Positions 23,083 through 36,289 are shown, numbered from the stretch's first letter. The stretch: DNA of 64,000 bases from Pontederia crassipes (GCA_030549335.1 CM060194.1:20090171-20154170); one strand, 5' to 3'. A program made the numbers and translations. The notes: a model not told the origin generated them from the letters alone.

Positions 23083-26000
23083 GTTCGACCTCTTCTTTGC
23101 TTTCGGCTTGTAATTTTTGGGTGTTCACGTATGGGAAGGCGGACAATAGAGACATATAAACTTGTGTTGGAGGGGGGAAGTGGGAGCCGTCACGAATGAT
23201 ATGATCCTTCTTTGGGACGGTTGGAATTGTGCATGATCCGGAGCCTTAATTTGGACCGTAGATAGATAATTGTACTAGATCGATTAAAAGCTGCTTTTAT
23301 TTTATTACATTTAATTAATCAGTAGTAACTATATATTAATTAATTAATTAAATATAATCATATAAAAGCAGCTTTTATTCGACCCTCGAGTAATATTTCA
23401 ACAACTTATGGTTAGTGCATATAAATTTTATTTCAAAATTCTGAGTTAGAATTATTGACAGGTTTCTTTTCTTAATTAATTACGAGAGAGAAATTGATTT
23501 ATTAGAGTTATGGCGAGGATGTACAGAATTTGCAGCACAAATTTAATTAATATGCCTGGGACACGGATCCAAATTAATCTTCCAATTCATTTTGTCAAAA
23601 AAATAAAAATTTAAAAAAAAAATTGTACCACAAAGTTCAGCCTTGCACAACCATTTTTTCATAACAAGTAGGCATTAATTTTGTGTCATTTAATAAGTAT
23701 ATACAAAAATTTCAGGGCATATCCATGTAACACATGAAGATTAATTGAGATGATAGTGATAGGGATTTATAATCGATTATTGTGGTGACAAAAATTTATA
23801 ATTTGATTAAGTTGGTTATAGTGGAGAACAATTCTGACTTTTCAGAGTTTTCAATTTGACCAAGATAGTATAACCGGTGAGTATTTGGTCTTCGGACGAA
23901 TATATATATACCCAAAAAAATAATTTTGCTCCTCATTTTATTTGCCCTAGAAAGTTTTAGAATTATAATCTTAGAATGAAATTAATGTTCTTTTATCGGA
24001 TGAAAATAACATTGAAATGATGTGTAGCGGTCAATTTCACCGTCTGCTTGTACAATTAATACATTCCTAAATATATACAGAATAATAGAATTTACATGTT
24101 ACACGGAAAAATGGCAAAAAAGGAATTTAGACGTTGGCCCTTATAAAGGTCAAAATCGACATGACTGAATCGATGAATTAAATGTTCACCTTATCGAAAA
24201 TGGATTTTCATGTTTATATTTTTTATTTACAAAATTTTTCATCACTCGTGGTAATCCCCAAAACTTCGTTGAGATTTGAATTCAATAGCACACGTCGGCA
24301 TCATGTTCATCTATAACGCTTTGTATTTCTTTAGTAAAAAAATGTATATATTGCTTTTGATCACATGTATATCGATCTTATCGTTCTAATTGACCAATTA
24401 ATTATGTGGCAACGGTAAGGACACATTTACTTTGGCAGGTCGATCAAAGGATAGATTGCGACGTGACCGTTGACGGTCAAAGAAACAAAAATATGCTCAC
24501 TGTGATTCCATTAGACCTTTTTTTTTATATTGTGAAAGTCGTCGAATTTACTTATATATATAAATTAATATATATATTAATGTATATATTAATATATATA
24601 TATTATCTTTCCGATCACATGGTCAAATTTCAAGCATTGGAATTAGAGAGGACTGTTTATTTATTTGTTTCTTTAAAACCTCTTTTAAGAGGAAAAGAAA
24701 GTTATATGAAAAGTTGTGAAGGTGACAAATTTGTTGCAACCCCTTGAAGTGTGCATTTGACCAAAAGAAGTAGAAGATATCTTCTATCGAAGGAATGGAT
24801 TCGTGGAGGGTGAAAATGATAGAATATATATATATATATATATATATAATTTCCTTTCACGTCGTTGTCATTGCTAAATAGTTTTAGATTTTGAATTCGA
24901 ATGATTTTTAAAAAAAAATATTAAAATTTCATTTATCGCCACTCCGCATATATATATATATATATATATACCTTCGACTCTCCTCCTGAGGGCAGAAAAA
25001 GGGATGAGTTTTGGAGTGTTTGGCTCTGTCGCTCAGTGCAATACCTCATCGAGATTCATTGCCGGACAAAATATAATGTGTAAATCACTATAAATTATTT
25101 TTATGTCCAATGGACGAAAGAGACTCTGAAACGGCTTGAAAGCTTATCAAAATATGACCTAAATAGTTTTCAACTTATGAAATTCAGTGACAGGAGAAAA
25201 TTTGGGAGAAGATTTATTTTCTTATCCCGTTTTCAAAAGGGATGAAAGGATGCGGACCAGGCTAGATTTTGCACTAGAAAAGCGTGCTTTTCTTTTTAGG
25301 CAATCAAAGAGAAAGACCAACTACCTCACTAGAAGCAATTCTTCTATCTGACATTTGACTGGTTGGCTCGTCATGCCTTGAATAGTTTGGCTCGTCGGGC
25401 TCATAGCTACAATTGCGCATCACTTCGATGTGCTTCCAACTGGTATATCTTTTTATTTTTCTTAAATTTAGGGAAATGGATAATGTTATTGATATTTCAC
25501 AGATAAATATTTCTTTTATGCATTTATTGGATTTAAATAGGTAAATGAATTTCTTATTCGAAGCTCAAATCCCTTTTTGCTATATGAACTAGCATTTGTA
25601 ATTTATGACTAAATTCCCTCCCTTCTTTTATTAATTTCTTTGTAATTTATATTGTACTTTTTTCTATAAAAATAATCAAAGTTCTTTTTTTTTCTCTCTA
25701 AATCGTCGACATAGATCTTGTTGTACGTTTTAAAAGTTTTATCCAAATAAAATATAATTTAGGTAGACCATATTTTTGTATTAACAATAATCTACCATAC
25801 TCTACTCTTCCTGTACACTTCATCTCTCGTTCCAGCACATCATCCCACCCTTCATCATGCCATCTCTCCCTTCCATTAATTAATTCACAAATAAAACCTC
25901 ATCTTCATCTTCTAGATATAACCAATATATAATTGTTGATTGGTTATTTTATAGTAATACATTAACACCAAACGTCAAATTAAAAAAATATTATTTTCCC

Positions 26001-26484
26001 ATGAAATTTATTTTGAGTGAAACGAACGTGCACTTGGAGGATTAATTAATGCATTTTCCTCTGTCTAATGGTCGATATTATAATGTGCACACACACAAAG
26101 ACATATTGACTCGTATATATAACTCAAGGCCGGGGATGATATCTAATTAATTATTCCGATCAAGAAGCTGCATGCAGCTACCATTTCCAAAATCCCGAGT
26201 TTCCCAATGCGTATCAATTACCACAAAATGTATATCTTCTTCCGTCTGTATAGAGGTACGTACATGTATTTATACCCACGTAATTAAGTATATTATCCAG
26301 CTGCATCTAATATCAATGGACTTCCCCTATTGATTTCATAATTCATATGCATGCCGAGAGTACATATTAAGACTACATGAAATTTGATGAATGGAGCCCA
26401 TGGTATTTGCGTATTTCTGGTGGTGATCATCTTGGTTGATCTGCATATATACACATGCATCTCTCTCTCTCTCTCTCGAACATG
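23083..26484. other. AT-rich intergenic spacer upstream of GPAT
   Basis: Should include the GPAT promoter at its left end. (TA)n tracts lie at 24834-24849 and 24948-24970, and TAAT-repeat stretches near 23335-23350. No frame resembles a known protein; the longest (24406-24747) is AT-rich and without motifs. Confidence 0.55.
23285..23377. repeat. Pair of self-palindromic arms forming an inverted repeat
   Basis: TAAAAGCTGCTTTTA (23285-23299) and TAAAAGCAGCTTTTA (23363-23377) are reverse complements of each other. Each is also a 7+1+7 palindrome by itself. The 63-bp loop is AT-rich. It could be a cruciform-prone site or a remnant of a small element. Confidence 0.6.
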
Positions 26485-26631
26485 CAGGAACGGACCCAAG
26501 GGTTATACTTATTTTATTTTTTTACAAATTTTTATATAAAATATATATAATATTATATAGGAGATAAAAAATTTGAGGGGGGCCAAGGCCCCCCCCTCAA
26601 ACACCCCTGGGTCCGCCCCTGCGAACACGCA
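26485..26631. mobile_element. Short hAT-type MITE
   Basis: Left end CAGGAACGGACCCAAGGG and right end CCCCTGGGTCCGCCCCTG are imperfect inverted repeats. Flanks CGAACATG (26477-26484) and CGAACACG (26632-26639) form an 8-bp target duplication with one mismatch. The 147-bp element has an AT-rich core plus a GC palindrome (ggccaaggcc). CAGGGGCGGACCC-type ends are common for plant hAT MITEs. Confidence 0.82.
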
Positions 26632-27003
26632 TGGCTGGCCTCACCGTCAGATGGAGCTGGCCGTCTCCATGAATCAATCAAGATTCAACCATGCATGTTA
26701 TATATAAAAAAATGCCATGAACCTCGATATATGTTCGATCTGCTTTGGGCACGCAGCTCCACTTGACTTATTATCTCTAATATCTCGATCTGATCTCTAC
26801 ATCATAATAAGCTCATTAGGGTTTGATCAGCATAATATCGTCCCCGACAACCCTCCCCATGCATGAAAATCTTAAATTTTTAATTAAGAAACAAGTCAAT
26901 TAATTAGTCATGTCGGATCTGATGGGGTCGAAATTCTCTTAATAGTTTGTAGTAATTTTGACACGGGCGACAAAGAAGCATCGTCGTTTTAGCTGGCGAC
27001 ACG

Positions 27004-27117
<114 letters not shown>

Positions 27118-28286
27118 TACATGGAGCCAGATTGATTATGGGGATAGAGACAATTTTAATTTGTTTGACCGGTTTTTTCCTTTCAAATCCTTCCACTACT
27201 TAATGAGAGCCACATGCATCCTCTATATAAATCCATGGCAAAGCCAAGTTTAATTTTCTCTCTCTATATATATACACATTTGAATATACTCTTTCTATTA
27301 CCTTATGATAATTAGGACTTTGAACTTTCTTTAATACACTCATATAACATATTTTTACCGCCATAAGATGCACTTATGTGTATTTAGTCGTAAAGTATAC
27401 GTGAACTAGTTATATATATACACCTTATATATAAGAAGTTGATCAGTAACGTGTAAACATACTTTAACAATTTATGAATGTCACCGGTGCAATGATAATC
27501 TTGGTCCTCACAATACCTTTAATTTCTTAATTTGTATATTATAAACATTCCTGTGTTCTTCCAGCTATATATGCAATCAGCATGCAGAACATATGATGGA
27601 TTCATGCTCCCAGTCCCAGGTATCACTCGCTCCGCGTTTCCAACTATTAACCAGTTTATATGCTAAGTATATATGCATGCATGCATGCTTCCAATTTCTA
27701 TTTTACTCTGCAGACAAAAATGTACTCCAATCTCTTGAACCAAATCCACCGCTGAAATGTTATACTTTCTGTTAATTTTTTTCCTTGTTTTTCACAGACT
27801 TATTAATTATGTCACAAACTGCCATGCTATGTCATTTGGCCACTTTGTTAATTACTTACCAGATCAATAAATAGCTACTTGCGGTGAGCATGAATTTTCC
27901 ATACAATATTGCCATTCATATGTTGAAGAACCAAATCTCACATTGGTGGAAGAGAACGGAGAAAGTATAAAAGTTCTTGCACTGAAACCTCACATTGGTG
28001 ATCAGTTATACAAATCTCCAAAGGGATTCCATCAGATCAGTGTTACCTTTTAAGATCTAGGTTGATCAATTGAATCGCGATTTCAGATTCCAGCGGTACG
28101 TACGTGTGGCAAAAGTTTCAGAAATTTCACAGTTGAAATAATTGGATAGATTAAGATTAACACATATCATGGAGTTAGCAGTCTATTCATGCTACATGCA
28201 GAGTCTTGTTAATATATCCTGGCGTTAAATGTACTGATCAGGCAACAGATTCAGTTGAGCAAAAGCAGTAAGCAGGAGGTGGTTGG

Positions 28287-28327
28287 GCAGAAAGACATGC
28301 TGCTACATCTTAAACCTGTCTTTCTGC
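28287..28327. repeat. Short perfect hairpin
   Basis: GCAGAAAGACA (28287-28297) and TGTCTTTCTGC (28317-28327) form an 11-bp perfect stem with a 19-nt loop. Too short for a plant miRNA precursor; function unknown. Confidence 0.55.
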
Positions 28328-28806
28328 AGTACATTGCATTGAATATGCTATGTCTACAGATACAACGGTATTTATCACTGGTGATTCTTTTTTTCTTGTT
28401 TTCAATCTAAATAGTCCATGACACACCCTCTCTCTCTCCCTATCTCTTTCTCACACACACGCAATGATTCATTTCTACACAGTTCATTTGATGCAAAAAG
28501 AACCAAATAATACAAACTACTTTTCCCTGTTCAACTATCTACTGTGAGTTAGTCATAACACAGGAAAGTTAGTACTCTTCTTGGATGGACATCTTGTGAC
28601 AAAAATAAACAAAATTGAAGTTGCAACTGTGGATTAGTTTCGTTTGAAGGTCAAATTATGCATGGTTTTCTTTCAATTGCACATCATGAAAGGACAAAGT
28701 TAGGAACAAATTGAACGAAGTGCAATGCATTGTGAAATGAGTTTGCGTAGGTGCGGAATTTCCATGATGGAAAATTTTGATGCGTATATCCATATATTGA
28801 TAGGTA

Positions 28807-28818
<12 letters not shown>

Positions 28819-28895
<77 letters not shown>
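28819..28895. repeat. (AAT)25 microsatellite
   Basis: About 77 bp of perfect AAT/ATA repeat, preceded by a few GAT-interrupted units. Confidence 0.96.
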
Positions 28896-30305
28896 TCTAT
28901 GGGCTCAATATTTTTATGACAATTAGTAGAACATATAATTTTATATGATAGGATATGAGATCACATTAAAAAAATGGGTAAAGAGCGCTGCTAAGGAGGC
29001 AGCTTAGCTCAAGCGCGCACCATGGGATCGAGATTCGACGGTGCACTTTTTTTACGATTTCTTTTTATTGACTTGATCTCACACGACATTTTTCTTGGAC
29101 GGCCATGATAAGGTGGTGCCCCTAATAAAAAGGAAATAATCGGCTGAACCCTAGCTTCATTTTTCAGTCGTAGAACCGGAGAACTCGCACATTTTGATCG
29201 CCGATCTCCGTCCATTTCATCATCAACCAAGCTTCAATGGCGAAAGGTATCTAGAGCACTGAAGGACTCGCACATTTCGATCGCCGAACTTTGTCGCAGA
29301 CCGAGATGTCCACCGTCAACCATGGAATGGCGCTAGCAGCATCAAAGAGATGCCAGCCGCCATCGACTAGGGATTTGAAGGCATGATTTTATTCTTTTCT
29401 TAGTAAGTGTTATTTTTTAGAGAAGACATCTATATTTTTGCTCTAGGGATGAAAGAGATGCCAGCCGGTGAGCTTCGCTAGTGCTCCCTAGTTCGGCTCT
29501 CACCCCACTCCTCGAAACCATTTCTGTTAGTGTGTTGCTTTGTGTCTTAACCTTTGACCTGGCAGCCACTCCTAATCTTACTTTGTCACTTCATTGTACG
29601 TTGGCGAAGCTCGAAAGGCGTCATCTTTTCATCACCTGAACAGCCAAAAATGAAGGCAGAGAGGACGGGCTCGAGGACATGAGATGCTGAGAAAGGGAGA
29701 GGGCACTCACACCGGTTGATGATCATGGACTTAAGGGCATTGTTGGGGATGAGGACCAGGGGCTGCCGCTCAGGTGAGGAGAGGTCGAGGGCAGGGTAGA
29801 GACTGGGTGGAGGACCAGGTGGGAGCAACAACAGCATACACTTAATATTACATGTTCATGTTTAGTGCTCTAATATTTACTCTATAATTGCTTACTCCTC
29901 ATATTTTACTCTATAATTGCTTATTGCTCATATATTTATTGCTCATGTGTGTAGACCCTAATCTTACTGCTCTTTAATTAATTATTACTCTCTTTAATTA
30001 TGTTACTTTGTCACTACGCCCTAATCTTGTATTGTTTTATTTAATGATTTTACTAGTTTTCTTTAATGATTGTAATGATTCATTTGTAGATATAAAAATG
30101 CATCCACCGATGTGCCTATGCACAGAAGTAACATATATATATTAAGACTTCATCGACTAAAAAAATCTCGACTGAAGATTTTATGGCCGCAGTAACTATG
30201 GGATTAATTTCCTCATACATGTTATTTTTATTTCATCTATTTAAATAAGTTTTGACATAATTTGAGACGTAAACTTAAATTGTGTTTTATTTTTTTTTTT
30301 TTTTT
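28896..30305. other. Unassigned sequence, possibly a decayed gene or element
   Basis: Moderately GC-rich between 28,980 and 29,840, with frames on the minus strand at 29009-29230 and 29586-29837 that I do not recognise. Similar phrases occur twice (agaactcgcacattttgatcg near 29180 and gactcgcacatttcgatcg near 29265), showing an internal duplication of about 85 bp. Nothing more can be supported. Confidence 0.4.
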
Positions 30306-30310
30306 GCAAG

Positions 30311-30478
30311 AAATCAAGATCATGTGATTATTTTTGTTGGTTGGATCCACCGCTTGAGGCTCAATACATGGCTGCATTCAATAGATTGGAAAACAAACTT
30401 GAAGCGAAAAAAGCAACAATATCAAGAATGTTTAGAGGGATGTTCCTATTATGTTTTTTTATTTTTTTATTTTTTTAA
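30311..30478 (+). pseudogene. GRF-type zinc-finger fragment (module 1)
   Basis: After a T-rich acceptor-like TTTTTGCAAG, the frame reads KSRSCDYFCWLDPP and then a charged helix (LENKLEAKKATI), ending at a stop at 30476-30478. SCDYFCWLD matches the second half of a GRF zinc finger (C-x2-FxW-D). The first half (CxCG...NPGRRFWxC) was not found upstream, so this is a fragment. A more complete relative lies at 36968-37468. Both are followed about 1 kb downstream by an inverted FRS-type pseudogene. Confidence 0.65.
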
Positions 30479-31699
30479 AATAAATTATTAGTTGGTTCGA
30501 TGAAGCAAGAATGTGCGGTGTGTCATTGAGTATTAATGTCACTTGTATAAGACAATTAATATGAAGACAATTATCTAAATAGATTGTGATATTGTGTTCC
30601 TTTAGATTTTGTAATTATTTGCTTAGTTTGTCATCAATTGGCTTCTTTAGGATACAATAATTTCGATTTTATTGTCACTCTCCTAGGAATGTTGATTTCT
30701 TGCATTGTGATGAGATATTCAATTTCATTCATCTTTGGACAAAAAATTCATTCATAAATTGGCATCTTTGGACATTCTTCTTAGCAACGATCAACACAAA
30801 TGTGAAGCTATCTTTTTGCTGCTTAACTTTAAGCTTTGGTTGGATGCAGCTTTGGAGACATTAAACATTTGTAGGCTATGGGTCAAACAAATGCACTTTG
30901 GACTAATAGCAAGCCCTTATGTTTAGGAGTTTGTGACCAAACAATATGTACAATATGTGTTCTGCCATTGTATCATTTGAAGACATCCAGAAATATTTTG
31001 GGGGACATCAGTAGCAATTTAACATGTACAATGTCATGTTTAATGTAAAAGTGACACACAAACACAGTTCTACTGGTGATATTTGCCTCCAATTGTATTA
31101 ATGAAGCTGAAATAAAACAAAGTTACAACATGACAAAAGCATAATATTGACTAAAGGTTGAGTTGTGGTATCCTTTTAGCTTGCAACATTCACATGGCAT
31201 TATGCCACAATCAAAATATATAACCATAGCTAGCAACATTCACATGGCTAAGTCAATCATAACTTTGATGGTTCGAATAATAACTTTGACATCACATCTA
31301 AAACATACACAAATAATATGCATATAAGTCCCAATTTCAATCCACAAAGTCCAAATGACCAATAGTCTAGTAATACTTATGAGAACTAATACATCTGCAA
31401 TCCATAAATTGAAAATGGCAAATACATCATATGTGAAGTACTAACTCCAAAATGCAATCTTATCTGTAGTTTTGGCATGATCATTTTCAATTCACAATCT
31501 GCAGTTGATTTCTTTTCTCAACAGAATGGAATCCTAACTCCAAAAAAATCACTTGTCATAAAACAATAAGGTAAGAGGATGAAACAACAATCCAACTAGC
31601 TAAACAAATACATTTCAATTTTGGAATCATTATACCTTAGGATGAGGAGATCCTTGAATGGCTATCTATTGTGTCATGGGAGCCTCTTGCACCTATTTT
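30479..31699. other. Spacer between GRF fragment and FRS pseudogene 1
   Basis: AT-rich, with short unrecognised frames only (the longest is 30735-30926, +). Confidence 0.5.
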
Positions 31700-32911
31700 T
31701 ATATAAAAAAGAATGACTCAATCATATTAAGCCTATTTTTAGTAATAATAAAAATAATAGATAATATGTTACCTTAGGCACTGGACAATTTTTAGTAAAA
31801 TGCCCTTTTTGTCCACACTTTTTGCAAGCTCTATTTTTTTACTCGTGCTGGGATAAGGAAATCTCTACCTCAGATTTTATTCTTGCACATTTTCTCGGTC
31901 TCCTTTTTGATTTAGTAGGAATTGAGTCATGTATCGTAAATTCAAGTTCATATAAATTGCATTCTAAGTGTTTAGGAGCAGGTTCAACGATAGGCTGGAT
32001 TGAGTTGTGTTCTTCTCCAGCAATTGTCAACTGATTGACAAGATGAATTAGAATTGGAATCCCAATGTTGAATTGCTTACGAGAACACACATTCATTTCT
32101 AATACCCTCCATATAGTAGTCTGCCAAGTCCACATATATGAAGGAGTAACACAATTTTCATTTGTTGAACTCATCATGAAATACATGTGCCCCTTCATAA
32201 CAAGCACTTTTTTTCCAGCGACGAAGGATGTACTTATCTGATAATCTGATCATTGTTTTTCATTAATAATCAACATAATATGAGCACAAAATATGTCGTC
32301 TTGTTCAAATTTTTTACACGAACAACTTACACAAATACTTGGGACATTAATGTATTTGTACCTTTATCCCTTTCTTGTGTTTTGAGCTAGCTTCATATAA
32401 GGAGTACACTTCTTTCCTTTGTCTTCTGATATTTTCCTTGACCACAATTTTAAAACTCCTTGAATTCATTTTGTATTAATAGGAACAACTTTTTAGTGTA
32501 CATTTCTACTGCATGCTTTTAAGCGTTGGATATAATTGGAATATTTTTGGAGTTCAAATTTCTGAAATCTTCTCTTTCCTTAGCCTCATGATGACATGCA
32601 ATTGCTTGGTCATATTGGAGAACAAACTCAGTCAATGAAGTATTCAAATTTACAAAACCATCAAAGAACGCATTAATACTTTTCGATCTTTGTGTGATTC
32701 TCATTCCTGAAAAAAAAACACATCTGTCAAATACACAGGGATCCAATGATGATGCTTTGGATACATGCTTTCTAACCGGTGATTGTCTTCAATGTCATAC
32801 TTTTTCTTCAATTGATTCCACTTCTCTTCAAAATCTTCGACGTCTACTGATTCATATATCCACTCGTCAAATTCTTTTTTGAAATTGTCATGTGAATATA
32901 ATCTTGAAGAT
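31700..32911 (-). pseudogene. FRS/MULE-type transposase pseudogene (module 1), cut by a CACTA end
   Basis: Read on the minus strand. A segment like the post-catalytic part of FAR1/FRS proteins (SRLYSHDNFKKEFDEW, then GMRITQRSKSINAFFDG) is followed by an AREDF-type helix. The tail has an RRPRKCARIKSE motif and a CCHC zinc knuckle, CKKCGQKGHFTKNC (near 31790). A shift in a T-run near 32710 and further stops break the frame. The N-terminal DNA-binding part and first catalytic Asp are missing because the frame stops exactly where CACTACAAGAAAA begins at 32912. FRS proteins descend from Mutator-like transposases. Confidence 0.78.
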
Positions 32912-32924
32912 CACTACAAGAAAA
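32912..32924 (+). mobile_element. CACTA (En/Spm) transposon left terminus
   Basis: CACTACAAGAAAA is the canonical 13-bp plant CACTA terminal repeat, oriented so the element extends to the right. The following 200 bp contain short repeated words (gaccatta, gttaatgaccatta) like subterminal binding repeats. I could not find the matching right end TTTTCTTGTAGTG in the window, so the element's length is unknown or its right end is lost. Confidence 0.75.
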
Positions 32925-33468
32925 GGAGGTTTTAACGACTAACTATTAATGTTGAGACAAAAAAGTGACCATTATAAATAGTCAATAGTGGCAAGAAAAA
33001 AATATGGACATTATTAAACATATTATTAGCGAAAGAGAAAATTGCTCATCACAAAAAAGTCAATTCCGATCGTTAAAAGTGATTGTTAATGACCATTAAA
33101 TTTTATTGTCATTAATTATTTATAAATTAAGATGAAGTAGACGTACAATTAATATTTTATTTGGCGGGAACTAAATATTTTCCTCCATTAATATTTTAGG
33201 CAACACAAATTTTAAAAAATAAATTAGTTTATGTATTTATATTTAACTTAATTACATGTTATAAAATTTAATAGAAAGAAAAATCGTTAAAAAACATGTT
33301 ATAAAATTAAATAGAAAAACCCTAAGGTTCTTCGTCCTCCTCCTCACAATCCGTCTTTGGCTGCTAGTCCTGGCTTTTGTCGAGGCCATGTCCCCCCAAA
33401 CACCCCCTCCCGTGCCGCGCGCTCCCCCTTCTCCTCTACCGGTGGCAGACGCACCACCATCCCCCCGG

Positions 33469-33550
33469 GCCGCCGCACGTGCGTTAGCCCCCCTTGTCCT
33501 TTGTCGGCGGCCGCCGCACGTGCGTTAGCCCCCCTTGTCCTTTGTCGGCG
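33469..33550 (+). repeat. 41-bp tandem duplication upstream of the SWI3A fragment
   Basis: Two adjacent copies of a unit containing cgccgcacgtgcgttagccc, spaced 41 bp. Further degenerate copies of the Pro/Ala-coding phrase follow to about 33,700. Confidence 0.8.
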
Positions 33551-33749
33551 GCGGACGCACCAGCGTCCCCCCAGGATCCTGGTGTCCCGCTGCCACTGGA
33601 CAACAACCCCCACAACCCCCCTCGTCGGACGTGCACCAGTCCACCTTCCCCTTCGGTGGTGGATGCACCAGCGTCCTCCCCCCGCACGCGAGTGCCTGCC
33701 ATCCTCCCCCCGCCAGTCCACCTTCTCCTTCGGCGGGCGTCGCTTGATT

Positions 33750-34330
33750 TTTCTCAAGTTGGTTCTGATGGGATGAGATCCATGAGACAAAGCGAAAGGC
33801 GCTGTTGGAGTTCTTCAAAGGGTACGTCAGCCAGCCAGAACCCTAGGATATACAAGGAGTACCGCGACTTCATCATCACCAAGTACCGAGAGGACCCCTT
33901 CTACCACCTAGCCTTCTCTGACATTGGCAGGTGTCTCATCGGTGACATTGGCCGCCTCCGCAAGCTCTTCACCTACCTAGAACAGTGGGGTTTGGTCAAT
34001 TTCCGCGTGAAGGAAGAGGTCGAGGTCAAGCAGGAAGGCCCGAAAGTAAAGGTCGTGCTGGAGGAAGGCCCTGTCGGCGGCGTGCAAGTGGTGCTAGTGT
34101 ACGCCCCGAAGAGGAAGCGATTGGTAGCTGCCACGCCTTCTGGGGTCTCTGGTGTAGGTGTAGAAGTTGGTGGTGGCGAGTTCAAGCTGCCGCCATTGAC
34201 ATCGTACTCGGATGTGTTCGGTGATGCTCCAGTTAGGAAAGTCCCCATTTTGGGTGGAGTGCAGTGCACTTCTGAGGGCCAGACTCATCGAGGGTGCTGT
34301 GATTCTTCCTTGTTCTGGATTGCATTTTAG
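33750..34330 (+). pseudogene. SWI3A-like SWIRM-domain gene fragment
   Basis: Reads WF*WDEIHETKRKALLEFF, then after a frameshift near 33,820 NPRIYKEYRDFIITKYRED and IGDIGRLRKLFTYLEQWGL: the SWIRM domain of plant SWI3A-type SWI/SNF subunits. Downstream it keeps FKLPPLTSYSDVFGD, which precedes the ZZ finger in SWI3A, and then loses similarity. A TGA replaces the Ser codon between WF and WDEI (33766-33768). The ZZ, SANT and leucine-zipper regions are absent. It lies inside the interval starting at the CACTA terminus, suggesting transposon capture. Confidence 0.85.
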
Positions 34331-35109
34331 TTGCAATGACGTTTTATGTTATTTTTTTTCCTATTTTCTCTTATGGCTTGGGCCAAGCAGGGAAAACTTG
34401 TTCTTTCTCCATGTTTGCAGAGGACTCAAATTTATTCGACTTGATGTTGACCGATCTGATGATTATGTATTCATCATCAACTGAAATCAAAAGATGGAAG
34501 GGCATTTTGAACAAATTGGATAACAATATGATTCACCTAACACTATTTGCATAATCGTGAGCGCACAATCACATATTAATGCACAAACAAGGAATGACTG
34601 AGCATGCATAAAGAACATCTGATTGATTGTAGAAACTTAAACATTTATTTGCTATGATAAGTCTAAGACACCCAGTTACAGAATATAATGATGAACAACC
34701 ACTGGCCTCTTAAAGTTCCAAAATTTAAGATGATGTGAAATATATAAAGTTATACCAGTTCAAAACTGCCTTATATATTAGCAACATCATATTTTATAGG
34801 CAATACTTGAATTCTCATCATCTTTACTAGAACCAACTGCCAGCGAAATCAGAATATTTTAAGATGGTAAGAAATGGATATGTGCTACTAGTTATAAGGA
34901 TCTCAAATTCAGATTAAGAAATTATCGATCTTAACTTATACAATCTAAATTAAAAATTACTACCAGAAAGTTTATGGTGCACATTACAGAAACTTGTATA
35001 CAATCTAAAATGCAATGGTTCAGAAGAAACATGTTTCAGGTTATGTAAGAATAGCATGCACAGAGATAACTACAAACAACAAGAATAAGAATATAAGAAA
35101 TAGAATTTA

Positions 35110-35925
35110 AAAAACATGTTCGGAGAGCCAATTATCAATAAAATAGTATCGATCATCATCTTGGTATGAACATAGATCATGAATCGTCTGGCCTCATGAG
35201 CCCTGCTATAATCTGTGTCTGGTGGGGGCTGATCTTGAGGTTCATATTCTCCACTGTTCTTTACCTCCCGATTGCCTAAACAAAAGAAAGTAAGATAGTC
35301 CTTTGGGTTAACTTCAATTCCCCTTGCTTGAAGGGCTTGTATGATGTCAGTGTACATCATCTCCATTGCCCTTCATTGCCAATCCTAGATTGCCTGAACA
35401 GAAGCACTTTTTGGCACATCCTCTGGCCACATTGGGACAACAATGTAGACAGTAAACCTTGCTCCGGCTTCAATCTTACTTACTATATTCAATGACAGCT
35501 CCTTCGGTATCAGATGCAGTGCCCTAATTTCTTCAGTCTTTATGTCTGGCAGCTTCCTTTGGGTTCTCAGGGAAGCCAAAAGTAGCACCACCATATATAG
35601 ATCTGAATAGCTGAACATGCCAAGTCTCTTTATCCTTTGGGAACATGACAGGTGAAGGTGGGATTATAATGTCCGAGAGATCCCTTAGCTGAAGAAGAAG
35701 GTCTTTTCCTCCTTGCTTTCTCCAACTCTGCTCAAAATTGTACAGAACATCCCTCGAAATAGGTCCTTCTAGGCATGAGTGGATGTCATGTCAGGGCTCT
35801 CTCAGTCCACCTAATAATCGTGATGAGTAGTGTCCAACGTCCTGAATAACGAGTGAAATTGTGTATCATATCTCCCATCACAAAGGCCAATTCCTCAAAC
35901 AAAGCCCACAATTCTCCTCTACTAA
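35110..35925 (-). pseudogene. Phospholipase D alpha gene fragment
   Basis: Minus-strand frames match plant PLD-alpha in order: [69 protein letters not shown], then [40 protein letters not shown] and [12 protein letters not shown]. Between PENPKEAA and the IRALHL part about 50-55 residues are missing, and frames shift (near 35,550) with stops. The second HKD motif begins (VHTK) but is broken beyond it. The N-terminal C2 domain and first HKD are absent. No intron interrupts the pieces seen. Confidence 0.88.
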
Positions 35926-36289
35926 GAACTCTTGATTTTATGTCATAAGTTTATATACCTTTAAGAGGACATCATGCTACTCACCAGCTTTTGAGCATCT
36001 TTCATTGGTCATCAGCTTTTTCATTTAATGTATGATTTCTTGTATATTTAATATTGTGTGTATATATTTATATGCACAATTCATATACATATTTATGAGA
36101 GTTGACTATTCAACATAACTTTGAAACAATGTGCTAAAGGATCATATTATTTGTGATATATTCATACTATTCAACATATACTGGTTATTTGTTTGTGATA
36201 TATTCATTTGATTCTTCGTACTAAAATATGCCTCTCAAAATGGATAATGTGATTTTTCCTCTAATTCTGTTTCTATCATCTAAGCATGT

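Noticed and set aside
24406..24747. 113-residue plus-strand frame
   Set aside because: AT-rich, Ile/Tyr-rich over a TATA repeat, no family resemblance; probably chance.
25250..25275. A miR166-like word, cggaccaggct
   Set aside because: Only 11 bases match, the 3' part of the mature sequence diverges, and no proper star arm or precursor stem is visible downstream.
28980..29060. A possible tRNA-derived SINE head (A-box-like tagctcaagcg, B-box-like gatcgagattcgac)
   Set aside because: The B box is a poor match, no cloverleaf forms, and no target duplication or poly-tract end was found.
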